In this document: positions 42,889 through 54,881 of the stretch, in pieces
Layout of the letters: each line of letters begins with the position of its first letter
How positions within the stretch are numbered: the first letter of the stretch is position 1
DNA from: Shinisaurus crocodilurus
Lineage: Eukaryota > Chordata > Lepidosauria > Squamata > Shinisauridae
NCBI GenBank assembly: GCA_021292165.1
Contig: CM037878.1
Coordinates: forward strand, 193,191,118-193,255,117
Direction: 5' to 3'
DNA length: 64,000 nt
The notes under the pieces: model-generated
What the model was told of the DNA's origin: nothing
The model's database searches: none
The model's input: the letters and a program-made list of their open reading frames with translations, nothing else
Position numbers and translations under genes: made by a program

Positions 42889-44301
42889 TCAGCCAAATTC
42901 AATAGGATACAGCTACTCCCAGAATAAAGAGGACCATGATGTACCTGCATGCCATATAGCTATTGAAGATGAGGAGCCTGACAGAAAAAAAAAAGGGTGG
43001 CAACTCTAAGCACTAACATGGTTGAGTACACAGGGATTCAAACCCAGACTTTTAAGAGCAAAGCACTCAAAGCCCTGGGCTTTCTGTTTCTCCCACATTC
43101 GTTTTTTTTTTTTTAATTCTCAAATTCTGTTTGTTCCAAATTGGGGTACTTTGCAAATTTTAGTAAATTCTTATCCTAAATGAACTGAAACAAAATTCTT
43201 AGGATATCTGCTTTAGAAAGGATGGTTCCGCACACGTTCAGTACTTGTATGTATGTATGTAACATTGGAAGCAGATTGTGACACTACAGAACAGAGACTC
43301 ATACATGCTCCACAGCAGATTTGGATCATCACACAGACCAAACACTCACTTCCACAAAAATCTGCTTGCATCCCATAGATAAGCAGCTTAGTTTGTAACC
43401 CAGCAGTAAATTCTATAAAGAGGTCAGTAACAACAATCAGCATAGAATCTCAGCAAAAATATTACCTTCAGTTCATTTCACAAACACATTGGTTCTTTAT
43501 GCAAAGCGGAACAGTCTGTGTCTTTATGTTGGATATATATCCATATCTATATATTCAGATTGGGAGTAAGCTGCTATTTTCAAACACACAGTAGCAAGAA
43601 AATGCAAGCAGAAAAATATAGATAGATTTACCTTCTGCAACCACCACAAGGGTGATTATATATTTGTTTTGAATTACTTCCCTAAAGAGACCATCTATCT
43701 TTGATCATTACTTTTTTTTTTTGGTCAAAGTCTCAGAAACCAGTTCAATTAATCTCATTAGCAAGTGAACATCATCTTGGCTAACCACTGACATTCTAAA
43801 CAGCATTTATCATTTCCTTTAACTATTTATTCAAATCCCAATTTGTGTTGTATGTACATGAATTAAACAGATTGAATTTTCAAGTGGTAGCCCCTCCACA
43901 GTCAATTTTCACGATTCCTTCCCCACATATCAAGTCACATCAAAGGCAGGTGATAGCAGAAGGGAAACCCTGATCTGATTCAAAAGAAGCCAATTACCAA
44001 ATCTCATTTGGTGTTAATTGCAACTGCAGTCCTCATCTTAGTTTAATCAACACCTCAGTCAAGTAATCTAAAAAGTCCAAGAGTTAGACATTGATTTCAT
44101 TCACAGCAGAGCTACACTGATAAGTTTCATCCTATAAGCATCTTCCATTTCCAACAGGCTAAATTGTTTCCATTCCATTCAAAGCTATTCCATAATATTT
44201 GGAGTGCCATAGCAACTGGGAAGGGAAAACAAGGCCCAGATTCACACATTTTAACAAGTCTTCATGTGGTGGCATGCTCCCTCTCCTCCATCATACAGAT
44301 A
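42889..44301. other. Unassigned AT-rich intergenic sequence
   Basis: Apart from the partial repeat at 43085-43205, no border or gene was recognised. Confidence 0.3.
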
Positions 44302-44309
44302 ATGTAATT

Positions 44310-44440
44310 CAGGGGTGGGCAAAAGACAGCTCTTGGCCGAATTTCAAAAGCTCTCTGCATGCAGTCAGTTCAGACAAAAATGAATTGCCCCTCCCCTGGC
44401 AGCCACTGGGATGTAAGAGAGAAAAGAGGGTGTCAGAATG

Positions 44441-44477
<37 letters not shown>

Positions 44478-44689
44478 AGCAGCAGCAGCAGCAGTTAGCA
44501 AAAAGAAGAGAGAGCAAGAGATAAGGGTGGCAGAAACACAGAAAGAAAAGGCGTGGCATTTTTGGCTCTGACCCCAGCCACTGCTGGCTTCAGCCCTGTC
44601 CACTGCTGGCACATGGCCTCTATCAAATTTCCCCTGAGGAAATGCAGCCCTTCACAACAATGACAACAACAAAAGATTCCCCACTCCTG
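44310..44689. mobile_element. hAT non-autonomous element with GA microsatellite
   Basis: Ends CAGGGGTGGGCAAAAG and AGATTCCCCACTCCTG. 8-bp duplications ATGTAATT (44302-44309) and ATGGAATG (44690-44697) match at 6 of 8. An expanded (GA)n then (GCA)n run at 44441-44494 explains the Arg/Glu-rich frame there. Confidence 0.75.
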
Positions 44690-44697
44690 ATGGAATG

Positions 44698-45442
44698 CAT
44701 GAGCCAGGTGTCCCATACCAATGTTCAGTCATTCAGAGGCCTCGCTTGTCTGACTAGTCTGACTTCTCTTCCTTTAAAGATGCCAGGTTAGAGGGAGAGA
44801 AATCATATCAAGAAGGTCTTACATAGTTATGTATAAATGTGGAGTGTCTGACTCATATATAGCTCCTCCATGCAGATGCAGTGATGTGGCCAGTCCTTGT
44901 GGTGGACTTCAGAATTCAGTCTGAACAAAATAAGTTTAAGATCCTTATCCAAACATCCCCTTGAAATTCAAACCCTGATACCCACAATGTTATGCTGTAT
45001 CTCCTTCTGGCAAAGTTGTGCTAGGAGAAACTATGTTCTGAACTAAGCACAAGGGGGAATCATACTAAAGTTCCACTTGTGCAACTGCTTGTTCAACCAC
45101 TTGCACAAGAGGTTGCTAGGGACAGGTGAACAAGCAATGTCTGAGCTCACTAAGATTCTCTGAATATCAGCTTGCTGCACGTTTCTTCTTGATTTATAGT
45201 CAAACATTTGTGATCACTATTCATTTTTCACGAATGGTGAAACTGCACAAAACGAACAGCTATCGAACTTGAAAGTTGTGCAAAACTAATTCCAAATTTG
45301 AGCAAATTTCCAAAGTTGCAGAAATGTCCCCATTGATTAAAGCATGATGGATGATTTGAAAAATTGCGCATTTTTGAAATTTGCACAAATCAAACATGAG
45401 CAAATGTTCAAGAATTTGCAAACATTTTCAGCGGACACATTC
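44698..45442. other. Unassigned, with AT-rich repeat-like text near the LTR
   Basis: From about 45220 the 'gaaatttgcacaaatc' type sequence resembles the AT-rich hAT-like elements. The solo LTR at 45443 sits in it. Confidence 0.35.
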
Positions 45443-45808
45443 TGTCGGAAGTTTGCTTTCGCCCCACGTAGCAGAGTTAGGATGAGTTGTGTGCAATCAC
45501 AGAGAATAATGAGGAGACGTGAGTTCATCAGTAGAAACTTTTACTGAGGTTTTTCACGCATAGATTCATTCCAATTTACAGCTGTACATTTCAGTGCAAG
45601 GCTCCCCATGCACGGCACAAAAAGCATAGAGTCAAAGACTGGTGGGGAGAGAATATTACAGCATATAACTCCTCCCCACTGAACACTCTGTTTATGACCT
45701 TGGGCACACTGCCCGACTTTAACAAGTTTCACTCCCTAATAGATCTTCTGTTCACAGGTGCTCTGCTATAGTCCTTTCTGCTCAAGGACACAATTACATA
45801 CTCTGACA
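45443..45808 (-). mobile_element. Solo LTR with 5-bp target duplication
   Basis: Plus-strand ends TGTCGGAAG and CTCTGACA, with perfect CATTC duplications at 45438-45442 and 45809-45813. Length 366 bp. The likely orientation is minus, because that strand has 'gagttatatgctg' upstream and a pyrimidine-rich 3' part. No internal region remains, consistent with LTR-LTR recombination. The 5-bp duplication does not decide between gypsy, copia and ERV; it is unlike the copia LTR in sequence. Confidence 0.8.
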
Positions 45809-46077
45809 CATTCTCTTGTTCACACTCACATTCAGGATTGTGAACAGGGTATATTCATATGTTGTTGTTGTTGTTGTTTTTAAAAGACACACCAGCCAGG
45901 GATAACTGTGTTAAAAGACTGAGATTGACCAGTTGGCTATGGCCAGGATCCGGTAGGGCTTTTCTTTGTGTAAATCTATTCTTGCATGATTTCAAGTTCT
46001 GACAGTAGCATTAGATTAAGGCAAACAATAAAACTCTGCTCTGCAAAGCTTTACAGTGGCTGAAAATGTGTCCCAGA
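45809..46077. other. Unassigned intergenic sequence
   Basis: A (GTT)n run lies near 45859-45880. Nothing else recognised. Confidence 0.3.
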
Positions 46078-46240
46078 TAGGGATATACAAAAATTTTGTT
46101 TCTGTTCCGAAATCATGAAAATATGTCCTGTTTGCAGCCCTGAATGCAAACATCAGCAGGAGCCCGTTTTCTGGAAAAGTTCACAAATTTCTGAATTTGC
46201 AATCATGTTCGAAAAATGCACACATTGCAATGGTAACTCT
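46078..46240. mobile_element. TAGGGATATAC element fragment
   Basis: Starts TAGGGATATACAAAAATTTT. Related to 38646-38830; the right end was not found. Confidence 0.5.
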
Positions 46241-46762
46241 GATGCCTTAGACTAGAGAGACAGATAAGGAGTTATCCTGCAGGAAGGGAAATCGAATCAG
46301 TATTAACTGTAGTGGTTCATGTCATATTCTCCTCAAGGTTTCAGCTGTTGATAAGCAATTAAATGAGACTGGCAAGTTATTGGGTTACACCTGTCCACAT
46401 CAAATATTGATATTCTCAGTGCCGTTCTGCAAACTTCATATCAATAGATAGGAAAAACTATTAGACAGAAAGGGGGAAACCAGCACACAATCAACCAAAT
46501 ATATTGAAAAAGGTATTGCCTGCATAGTAAACAGACACAAAGGGATTTTAGCCTAGACTGCTCCTGACATGCTAAATTTTCAATGTGAGAGTTTATTATT
46601 ATTATTTTTGGCATGGAGGAGCATTTGATCACATGAGTCCTGAACAGTAGTCTTTTGAAGTACTACAGCCCATATATAGGTTTACCAACTCAGTGGGAAC
46701 TGAACCTTAGATGGAAGGTGATACAAGGAAACTTCAATCATTTCTTTAAAATATATTCCTTC

Positions 46763-47159
46763 TATGGATGAATGAGAAATTCATGTCAGTTCATTTATGA
46801 CCAGAATCTACCTAGCTTGCACCTCCCAGACTGGAACAATCTGTGGTCAAAGTCCACGAATTTCTGAGATTGAGATGTGATTTGCAGAACCCAAAAGAAT
46901 GCATACATTTGAAAAATGCACATGAAAATAAATGTGTACCTTGGAAAAATGCACACAAACATGCTTTAATCAATGGGAGAATATGTGTACATTTGAGGAA
47001 ATGCACATGCAAATGCACACAATTTTTCATGCATATAAATAACCCCCCCAAAGTTTGCAGTCTGATACCAACACGAGTATCAGTAGTAGAACAACTAGCT
47101 TTGAGATGAAATTCAGAGATCCTCGGTGAGCTTGAATTTTGCTGACTGGCACATCCTTA
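46763..47159. mobile_element. AT-rich hAT-Ac-like element (397 bp)
   Basis: Ends TATGGATGAATGAG and GGCACATCCTTA. Interior 'atgcacacaaacatgctttaatcaatggg' matches the interior of 12143-12536. No duplication survives. Confidence 0.6.
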
Positions 47160-49149
47160 AGTCTGTAGCAACTTTTTGCAAATATGATGTGTAGATCAAA
47201 TATTTTTCTAATTAAGCCTGTAATCCTACAGTCCATGGGAGGGTATCCCAGGAGGCCATTGGATGCTGTAACCTCCCCTTCTGCAGATGGAGAGGGATGT
47301 CTATTTGTGGAATTCAAGTTCAAGTTCAAGTTTATTTATGCATTAGCCAACCAGACTGTTACACACACCCATTAAACTGACAATACATATCAGTTAGAAG
47401 GAGAAGGACGTCTTCCAAAGACTATGGTGGACCTTTCCACCACTGTGGCTGCTGCCACCACTGACAATGGGGCTGAAAATGGGATGGTTTGGGGGCATGT
47501 CTGGGGCAGCTGAGGATCCACAGGATGTTAGCACCTGTAACACAGCCTAGCACATAATTCATCTGATGGACTCTAGTCCATGAAAGATTATGCTATATGA
47601 ACATAGTTAGCCTTTAATGTGCCACAAGACTCTCTGTTGTTATTGCTAGCAACAGACTAACATGGCCACCCATTTGGAGATTGTTATTCTCCTAGTGACT
47701 CAAAGGCATGAGAACAGAATGCTTAATTATTAGACTCACACACCCACAAACATATTTGAGACCTGGTATGTCCAAACCATATTTGATTTGTGGTCTTACA
47801 GGTCAAGAATGGTCCTATACAGATGCAGGCAGAAACCCCTATTGGCCTCTTTTTTCTTTTTACACTCCTGTGGAGGAGCCCTATATGTACATCTGTACAC
47901 ATACAGAGCCCTTTCCAATTACCATTGGGCCAGTGGGCTCAGTGATGTTAGGAGCATGGCTATCTAGCGCACTTCTGCTCATGCATTCACTGAACAGTGA
48001 GGAGGGCATGGCTGAAGGGGACTATCAGGCTTTTGACAAATGAAAAATCAGGATATATTGGGTTGTATCCACAACTCTAATTAGTCTGTCCAACAGTGGA
48101 ATGAAAACAGCTGGTGGAAGTGTGTTTCCCCACATCTGCTCCAGAGGGTACTGGGGACCCTACAGATCAGATTTGGGAGGTACACAGGGGGCTGCTGCCG
48201 CCAGGGGAGAAGAGTAAGGGGAAATCCCATCATGTGAGTGGATGTCCATTCTAATGATGTTGGATTTAAGTCATTGAGAGGGAAAGCAGCAATATTTTAC
48301 TGTGCTTGTTTATAGAAAGAATGAGGGGAGGCGGCTTCAGGAAGAAAACACGTTTGTATTCATTAAAGTGCAAAAATTAAACCTGTGCATCATAATAGGG
48401 ACAGAAAATAAAGGTCAAATTACATTTGGTGTGACATAGTTTCACAGGCTGGATCTTTGCCCATTGGGAGATGTTCTGCTGCCCAGCCTCATAACAATAA
48501 GGGCTGGCGCTCAGAAGACACATCTTCTTTGGCACATAAGAAAATCTAGAAAGAAATAACCATGGAGGGGGGAATGAATGTTAAATAATAAATAAGCCTT
48601 AACGTGGTAAATAATTAACAAGTGCTAAATAATAATAAAGACAAATAAACTAAAATCACGATGAAGGATGAAAATAATTATCCGGCATGTTGAGGCCTTT
48701 GTGCATTCTTCACACTGCAGAGGGGAAGAAAAAGAGTGCATTTACAAGGCTTTAATCTTTTATTAGAGAGGAAGGTCAGGGTCCAGAATCAGTGAATGAA
48801 TATTGCAATAAGGCTATCAAAAAGGAATAGTGCATAATAGGAGGAAAGAGGGGAAAATAGCACAAGACAACAGAACAGCTTCCACAGCAGTTAAAATTTT
48901 TCTTCAATTTTTAAACAGGCAGAACAAACAGCATAAGATGCTGAGTGATGAACCTACAGTGTTCACAATATCCTTTGCTATTAAAATAAACATTAGGTGA
49001 ATTCAAAATGAATAGAACAGCAGTGGATAGAATCAATGCTATCACTCATTATGGCCAGCCAATAAGGCTGCAGCCCTGTGACTAACTGCTGCTATCTTGA
49101 AGCAGTCAGTGGGACCAAACTAAATATGATGCTTGTCACAGGGCTGTGC
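47160..49149. other. Unassigned intergenic sequence
   Basis: Small tandem TTCAAG repeats near 47320-47340 lead into 'tttatttatgcattag', possibly a LINE tail read in reverse. The 111-codon frame at 47708-48043 has no recognised domain. Confidence 0.3.
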
Positions 49150-49940
49150 TCAGTTATTGTAGAGTTGTGGGGTCCTTCAAAGGTCATCCATTCCACCCAC
49201 TGCCAATGTAGGAAATTCACTAGTACACCTTCCATGATAAGTGGCCATCCAGCCCCTGCTTTAAAAACAATGCTAATTAAAGAGAACCCACCACCTTCTC
49301 TTCCAGTCCATTCCATTGTCAAATAGCTCATACCATCAGGGCATTCTTCCTAACGTTTGGTCAAAATACTTTTTCTTTCCATTTTCTTGTAATTTGAACG
49401 TGTTGCTTTGGGTCCTCCCCTCTGGAACAACAGAAAGTAAATTTACTCCATCGTCTATATGGCAACTCTTCGAGTATTTAAAGATGGCTGTCATATCACC
49501 TCAAACTTCATGATACATTAAATACATCAAAGGCAGATGACCATGACTTTCTTTTTCCTCCTCACAAGTAAGTATGTGGGGCTCCAATCTGGATCCACTA
49601 ATGCCAATGGAGGCTTCTTTCTTTCACTTTTAGTTCCTATATTTCGGAGGGGGGATAAATGTCAGAAAACAAGTGGTTGGGAGGAAGGTTTCGACCTCCC
49701 CTGCCCCCACATGGTGTTCCTGATCTCAACACATCTACTTGTGAGTAAAAAAAAGAAAGAAAGAGGGGTCCAACTGCATGCTACATGTTTAACTTACTGT
49801 GTCATTTGGCCCTTAATCATCCCTTCTCCAAGCTAAAATTACCAAACTCCTTCAACCTTTCCTCATAGGACTTGCTTTTCAGCCCCCTCCCCATTTTCTG
49901 TACCCTCCTCCAGACACATCCTGGTTTGTCAATATTGTTC
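49150..49940 (-). mobile_element. Old CR1-type LINE 3' region
   Basis: Minus-strand CR1-like text: 'gagttgtggggtccttcaaaggtcatcc' near the 3' end, 'tcttcctaacgtttggt' and 'gctaaaattaccaaactcc' further in. Highly diverged, and interrupted around 49520-49800. Confidence 0.55.
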
Positions 49941-51101
49941 TTAGACTGCAGTGCAACTACATTGATTGTAGAATTCCCCACCTACACTCTGCATCACTGG
50001 CAAGCAAATATGCAACAAGATGTCCTGGAATGTTTTGTTGTGTGATCTTACACATTACAGGGGAAAGGTGTAGAACCTGACATGGGGATAACATTTCTAT
50101 CAATGGGCACTGGAAAAAATGTTTGCTATTAGTTTCTTTCATTTTTCAGATTTAATTTTTCCCCTTTTTCTCTTTTGTAAAAATTAATACGTATTCCATT
50201 TATTCAGGATTTGTTACATATTCCAATAATAAAAAAAACATTTCATAACACATACAACAATCATTAACTAAATTCATCAAGGGGAAAGGGTCACATGCAA
50301 TAAAATTAATAACGTCTTTCATAAAATTTTATCATTAAAAAATCTGTCATAAAAGCTTATTATTAAAAATGTATCATAAAAGTATATCATTAAAAAATCT
50401 GTAATAAAAGCTTTTAAGAGGTTTTTAGGATTGGTTAATTCAGATTTAAATTCATATTTTGGGAAACATCATTTGCAATTGGAGGCCCATGTGGAATGAA
50501 ATTTGCAAGTGTATGACTATTCACTTGAGGCATAATACTTGGCAAATTTCAGAGAGCTTGGACAATGTGCCCCCATTTGAGAGGCAATTAAAAGAGGGGT
50601 GACATCCAGTAAACTTCCATTGCTTATACAATGGAGAACAATGGATCTACTGAGGGGGAAAATATCCCACGAATCAGAAAAATATTCTCCAGACCATGTA
50701 AGTGGTTGCTGGGCAAATATTTCACTTGGAACAAGCTGCTGAAACTCTGCCCAGCAGCCACTGACCGAACATGGAGAATTTTTTTCCCCAGTTGGTGGAA
50801 TACTGTTGTCCATTGTATCCATAAGCAACAGAAGAATATCATACTGGCAATTTTTTCCGAAGGTTTGAACTAGTGAAGATTTGTACTAGGGTCCTCCTGC
50901 CTAGTCTGACTCTCTAATAACAACTCTGCACTGGCTCTAAGTTCTGGTTGTGTATCTTCGCCTCACCTCTCTATTCCTTCTGAGCAACAAACCACACGTT
51001 GCTTTCAAGATGTAGCTGGCAGCTGTTTCTTCTTTTCCTTACTAAAAAGAAAGTGTGGGGGACCCAACCCAATTCAGGACACTGGTACAGGGTAGGGGAG
51101 A
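49941..51101. other. Unassigned, with short AT-rich duplications
   Basis: 'atcattaaaaaatctgt' plus 'ataaaagctt' occurs at about 50331 and 50388, a period near 58 bp. Palindromic stretches occur around 50630-50860. No gene. Confidence 0.3.
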
Positions 51102-51102
51102 T

Positions 51103-51144
<42 letters not shown>
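51102..51144. repeat. (AAT)n microsatellite, tail of a LINE
   Basis: About 14 units. It directly borders the 3' end of the minus-strand LINE, so it reads as that element's (TTA)n tail. Confidence 0.85.
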
Positions 51145-51145
<1 letters not shown>

Positions 51146-52980
51146 TTTATTTACGGTCTACCGACCACACCAATATATATATATATACAATACAAACAAG
51201 ATATACCAGCTCTCACTTGTACACTCAGAATAAAAACATACAATAAAACCGAATCAGGCAAGCATAGAAGGCCTAGTCAAAATAGCAACATTCAAGAATT
51301 TTGCAACTTCCTTAGTGATTAAACTATTTGAGCCATCAAGCAAAATGGTCAAAAGAGACTCTAAAGATCATCCAGGGAAAGTTTGTGTGATTGGATGTAT
51401 TAGAGTCTCTCTAGCCCCTCGATAGAAACTGCAATTAAATAGAACATGCAGAACAGATTCCACCTCCTCATTGTTGCAGGGGCAGCATCTATTTTTCACT
51501 GGGATTTTACTGTATCTGCCTGTTATAGTGGTGTAATCGAACCGGGGGGGGTGCCTCACCCCCGCCTCAGTTCTCCGCGGCGGCAGCCCCCCCACCTCGA
51601 TCTTCTGAGCGGCACGTAGCAGTTCTCCGCACCACTCGAGCTGCCCTCTCCAGTTCCGTCGTGTCACTTCCGGCAGAAGCCGCCCAGAAGAGAAGGTAAG
51701 GCCTCGCCGGGCATGAGCGGGGCCGATTTCAGCCTGGTTTTGCCCGGGCAAGGCTCGATTGTACATCCCTAGTGAGCTGCCAACGGAGCAAGGTAGGCTC
51801 GACCGACCCTTGTGCGGCCGTGAGCAGGCCGATTTCGGTCCGCTACACCACTCGAGGCTCGATGATACATCGCTAGGTAGCTAGGCTTGTAAAATCGAGC
51901 CTCGCCGGGCAAAAAGAGACCGAAATTGGCCCCGCTCATGCTCGGCGAGGCCTTATCTTTTTCTTTGGGGTGGCTTGCCTCTCCATGGCGAGCCGCCCGC
52001 ACGGGCCATTCCATCCCATTGCGTCACTTCCGGGACTGGAAATGACGCGACGGAACCCTGCGCAGGCGCGCTGGACCCCTGTGGTGCGTTCTGCGCCTGT
52101 GCAAGGTCCCGTCGCGTCATTTCCAGTCTCGGAAAATTGAGTTGGGTCGGCACCCCCGCGGAAAATTGGGTCGGGGCGCCACCCAGCCTTGGATGCATCA
52201 CTAGGTAGAACATTAAATTGGACTAAGGAGAATGCTCTCCTGTATTTAGGGATAGATAACCACTCTAAATAGAGCATCCCATTTTTAGGATAAAGGCCCG
52301 ACAAACCCAGTGACAGAGGGGAACATGAGCCCTGGGCCGCTGCATGGATCTCTTGAAAATTGATGTCACTCAGTCTCTGCTTGACTAGAAATTTACCTTT
52401 CTCCCAGGACAAGGATAGCAAATAGGAAGGAGACAGCCCAATTGAGGCAACCTTTTGCCTCACTACTTTATTCCAAGCAGACACATAGGAATCTAACATT
52501 ACCTGGGAAACAAAAGAATTTGGCTTAACCAAAAGCTGGCAACGAAGCCAGAAGTGAATAGAATGTATCCAAGCCAGACAATTGAGAGAATTAAGGCCAG
52601 CTTCAAGATAAAGGGCAGCACCAGCTACACATTTGGGCACGCCAAATATAGATCTAAGGAAGTAAGACTGAATGCTTTCGAGAGAGTCTTTAAGACAAGG
52701 AAACCAGATAGGCGCTCCAAAAAGAATCTGGGACACTATCTTAACTTGAAAAACACGGATGGCAGCTGGAATAAATTTCCCACCTCTAGTGAAAAAGAAG
52801 CGCAATATGGCACTCAGATTTTGTTCGGCTTTAGCCTTAGCAAGCTTTGCCTGGACTCTCCAGTTAGCAGTCTCATGAAACCAAATACCCAGATATTTAT
52901 AGGAGTCAATATTTATAGATTTAACTGCCCTCCCCGCACTGGAGAGAAGTCCAACTCACAGTGTGCAGGTTGCTGACTGT
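51145..52980 (-). pseudogene. Non-LTR retrotransposon 3' half, clade uncertain
   Basis: The minus strand from 52940 reads YLGIWFHETANWRVQAKLAKA...FGAPIWFPCLKDSLESIQ, an RT thumb and post-RT region. It continues to AFSLVQFNVLP at about 52210. After an insertion it resumes at 51535 with TGRYSKIPVKNRCCPC and NCSFYRG, a C-terminal cysteine/histidine cluster. It lacks the L1 CX3CX7HX4C motif. The (TAA)n-type tail occurs in I-group elements, but I cannot assign a clade. Few lesions are visible apart from the nested elements. Confidence 0.7.
51529..52206. mobile_element. Cluster of CpG-rich fold-back units nested in the LINE
   Basis: Several unit ends of the TAGGGATG family are visible: GTACATCCCTA (ending 51771), GATACATCGCTA (near 51875) and GGATGCATCACTA (near 52203). 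Palindromic cores include TGACGCGACGG facing CCGTCGCGTCA (about 52045-52120). The host LINE frame stops and resumes exactly at the two sides. The internal frames are composition artefacts. Confidence 0.7.
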
Positions 52981-53268
52981 ACAGATATGATGCTAATTGT
53001 CCCCAGGACATTGGCTATGTTGGAGAAACCTACAACCTGGTGTTTTGGACTACAACCTAGTTCTAAATTTTATGGGTGTTTTATTGATTCATGTGCTGTT
53101 TGTTGTTTTGCATTGCATTCTTTTAAATATTTGTATTTTATTTTATATTTTAAACTCTTTTCTATCAGACAGTATTTCTATGGCATTTTAGTCTTTTCGC
53201 TGTTTGGAATCTGTCCAGAGAACATTGGTTATTGGGCAAAGTAGAAATGTAATAACTAAGTAAATAAA
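52981..53268. other. Unassigned, LINE-tail-like
   Basis: 'ttgggcaaagtagaaatgtaataactaagtaaataaata' near 53235-53270 resembles an L2-type LINE 3' tail on the plus strand. The rest is unassigned. Confidence 0.35.
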
Positions 53269-53365
53269 TACAACTCCATCTGCTGCAGCCAGCACGGCCA
53301 ATGGGCACGGATGGTGGGAATTGTAGCTTAAATGTTCTGGAGGGCACCAGGTTGGGGATGACTGT
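53269..53365. mobile_element. Fragment of the CCAGATGTTG-type MITE
   Basis: 'cagccagcacggccaatggg', then 'gggaattgtagctt' and 'ctggagggcaccaggttgggg', match one arm of the family described at 295-424. Confidence 0.5.
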
Positions 53366-53478
53366 GTTGGAGCATTCACAGTCTCTACCTAGGCTCTGGC
53401 CTGTGTGGCTTAGAATGCAGCAGGAAGGTACTCTGCAGCTACCGTAGCAGAAGTGTTTCCATGAGGAAACATGCTTGG

Positions 53479-53481
<3 letters not shown>

Positions 53482-53523
<42 letters not shown>

Positions 53524-53556
53524 GCACGCACGCATGCACACGCACACACACACACT
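53482..53556. repeat. (CT)n and (CA/CG)n compound microsatellite
   Basis: CT run of about 20 units followed by CACG and CA units. Confidence 0.95.
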
Positions 53557-53558
53557 AC

Positions 53559-53940
53559 CAGGGATGGACAAATCTGTCAATTTTGGTTTCTCTCTGTTTC
53601 CTATTTTTCTAAACTTAAGCTCAGTTCAGTCTTGAACTTTGTGCAATGCTCAGTTCATCTTGAACTCGTAAACATTTTGTGCAGATTAATAATGCATTTT
53701 TGTATGCATTTTTTGTCTGATATACACATTTTTGCAAGTAATTTTCCTGATATAATGCATTTTAATGTCATTTCCCCTAATATACACAGTTTGGTATGCG
53801 TTTTTTTTTGCATCTGCAAAATCTGAAGAAGTGCAAACTTTGAAGGATGACTGAGTTTCGGTTCACATGGTGGTTGAAAAGTGAAAAAAATTAGGTAAGT
53901 TTGTATTCAAATGTGAACTGAACAAATGTCTCCCCATCCC
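53559..53940. mobile_element. CAGGGATGG-ended hAT-Ac-like element
   Basis: Left end CAGGGATGGAC, right end CCCCATCCC. Candidate duplications CACACTAC (53551-53558) and CACACCAC (53941-53948) match at 7 of 8 but are low complexity. The interior is shared with 35815-36535. Confidence 0.6.
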
Positions 53941-54005
53941 CACACCACACACACATACACACACACACACACAGAACAACTATACATGTGTGCGATATTT
54001 TTTTC

Positions 54006-54405
54006 TTTTAAAGTTTTAAATTTTATTTCTATATAAAACAAACACATAATATCAAACATATAACAATTATATAAAACAAACACATAATATCAAACATATA
54101 AAATAGACCTCCAATTTTCTTCTACAGAAAATATAGGTAACAATAATTTTTCTTACTCGATAATCAGAATGAGAAATCTCTTTCTTCCCCTTGTCCCAAA
54201 TTCACTTATTATTCCATAAATCCACAAACAAGTCATTATTTTCCAGTCTTTGCAATAAGTCAATTAGAGGTTTCCACGCAATAATAAACGTGGATGTTGT
54301 CCTTTCTCTGATTAATGATGTGAGTTTGGCCATCTCTGCCAGCTCCAGCATCTCTTGACCAACCATTCTTCTGTCGTAGGCACTGCTGGACCTTTCCATT
54401 TCTGA
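54006..54405 (-). mobile_element. L1 3' end with 17-bp target duplication
   Basis: TGTGCGATATTTTTTTC is found at 53989-54005 and 54406-54422. On the minus strand, the coding end LAEMAKLTSLIRERTTSTFIIAWKPLIDLL and a stop precede an AT-rich 3' UTR with a duplicated 'tatgtttgatattatgtgtttg' segment. The UTR resembles that of 15914-17532. It differs from the L1 family at 20002 and 62234. Confidence 0.85.
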
Positions 54406-54422
54406 TGTGCGATATTTTTTTC

Positions 54423-54881
54423 TATCATTACTTGAAGATAAAGAGACTAACAGAGCAACCCTGTGCTGTCTGAAGGAGCCCTCCGATATCAGAGCATTCC
54501 GATGATAGAGCACCCTGAAAATCCAGTGCTCTCTGCTGGCAAATCCCAGGCAGAGCAAAAAGAGTGACGGAGGCACTCTCTGTCCTCCTTTCTTTCTTTT
54601 TTTCTAGATGCACTTTTGAGTACATCTGTTGGAACCACAAGGATGGGAACTGGGAGGCTTCAGGATGTTGTGTATCCCCGGTGTGTCCCCCCCCGCCGCC
54701 CCATTCCCCCCCATTTGCATCCTCACTTGAGGTCAGAACTCCAACCTCAGCTGAGGAAGCCACCGCAGTTCTTTCCACAGCGGCTGCAAGGGGTGGTGGG
54801 GGAAACAAACCCCATTCGGATTTCCCCTTCTGAGGTCATAGAAGTGTTTGAAATATCCTATGTTCCCTGGGACACTTTCAT
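54423..54881. other. Unassigned GC-richer stretch
   Basis: Pro/Ser-rich frames overlap on both strands (54428-54954). No domain was seen. C runs near 54688-54710 bias the composition. Confidence 0.35.

Noticed and set aside
44199..44571. Arg/Glu-rich frames that could look like an RS-type or coiled-coil protein
   Set aside because: They translate a (GA)n/(GCA)n microsatellite inside a hAT element.
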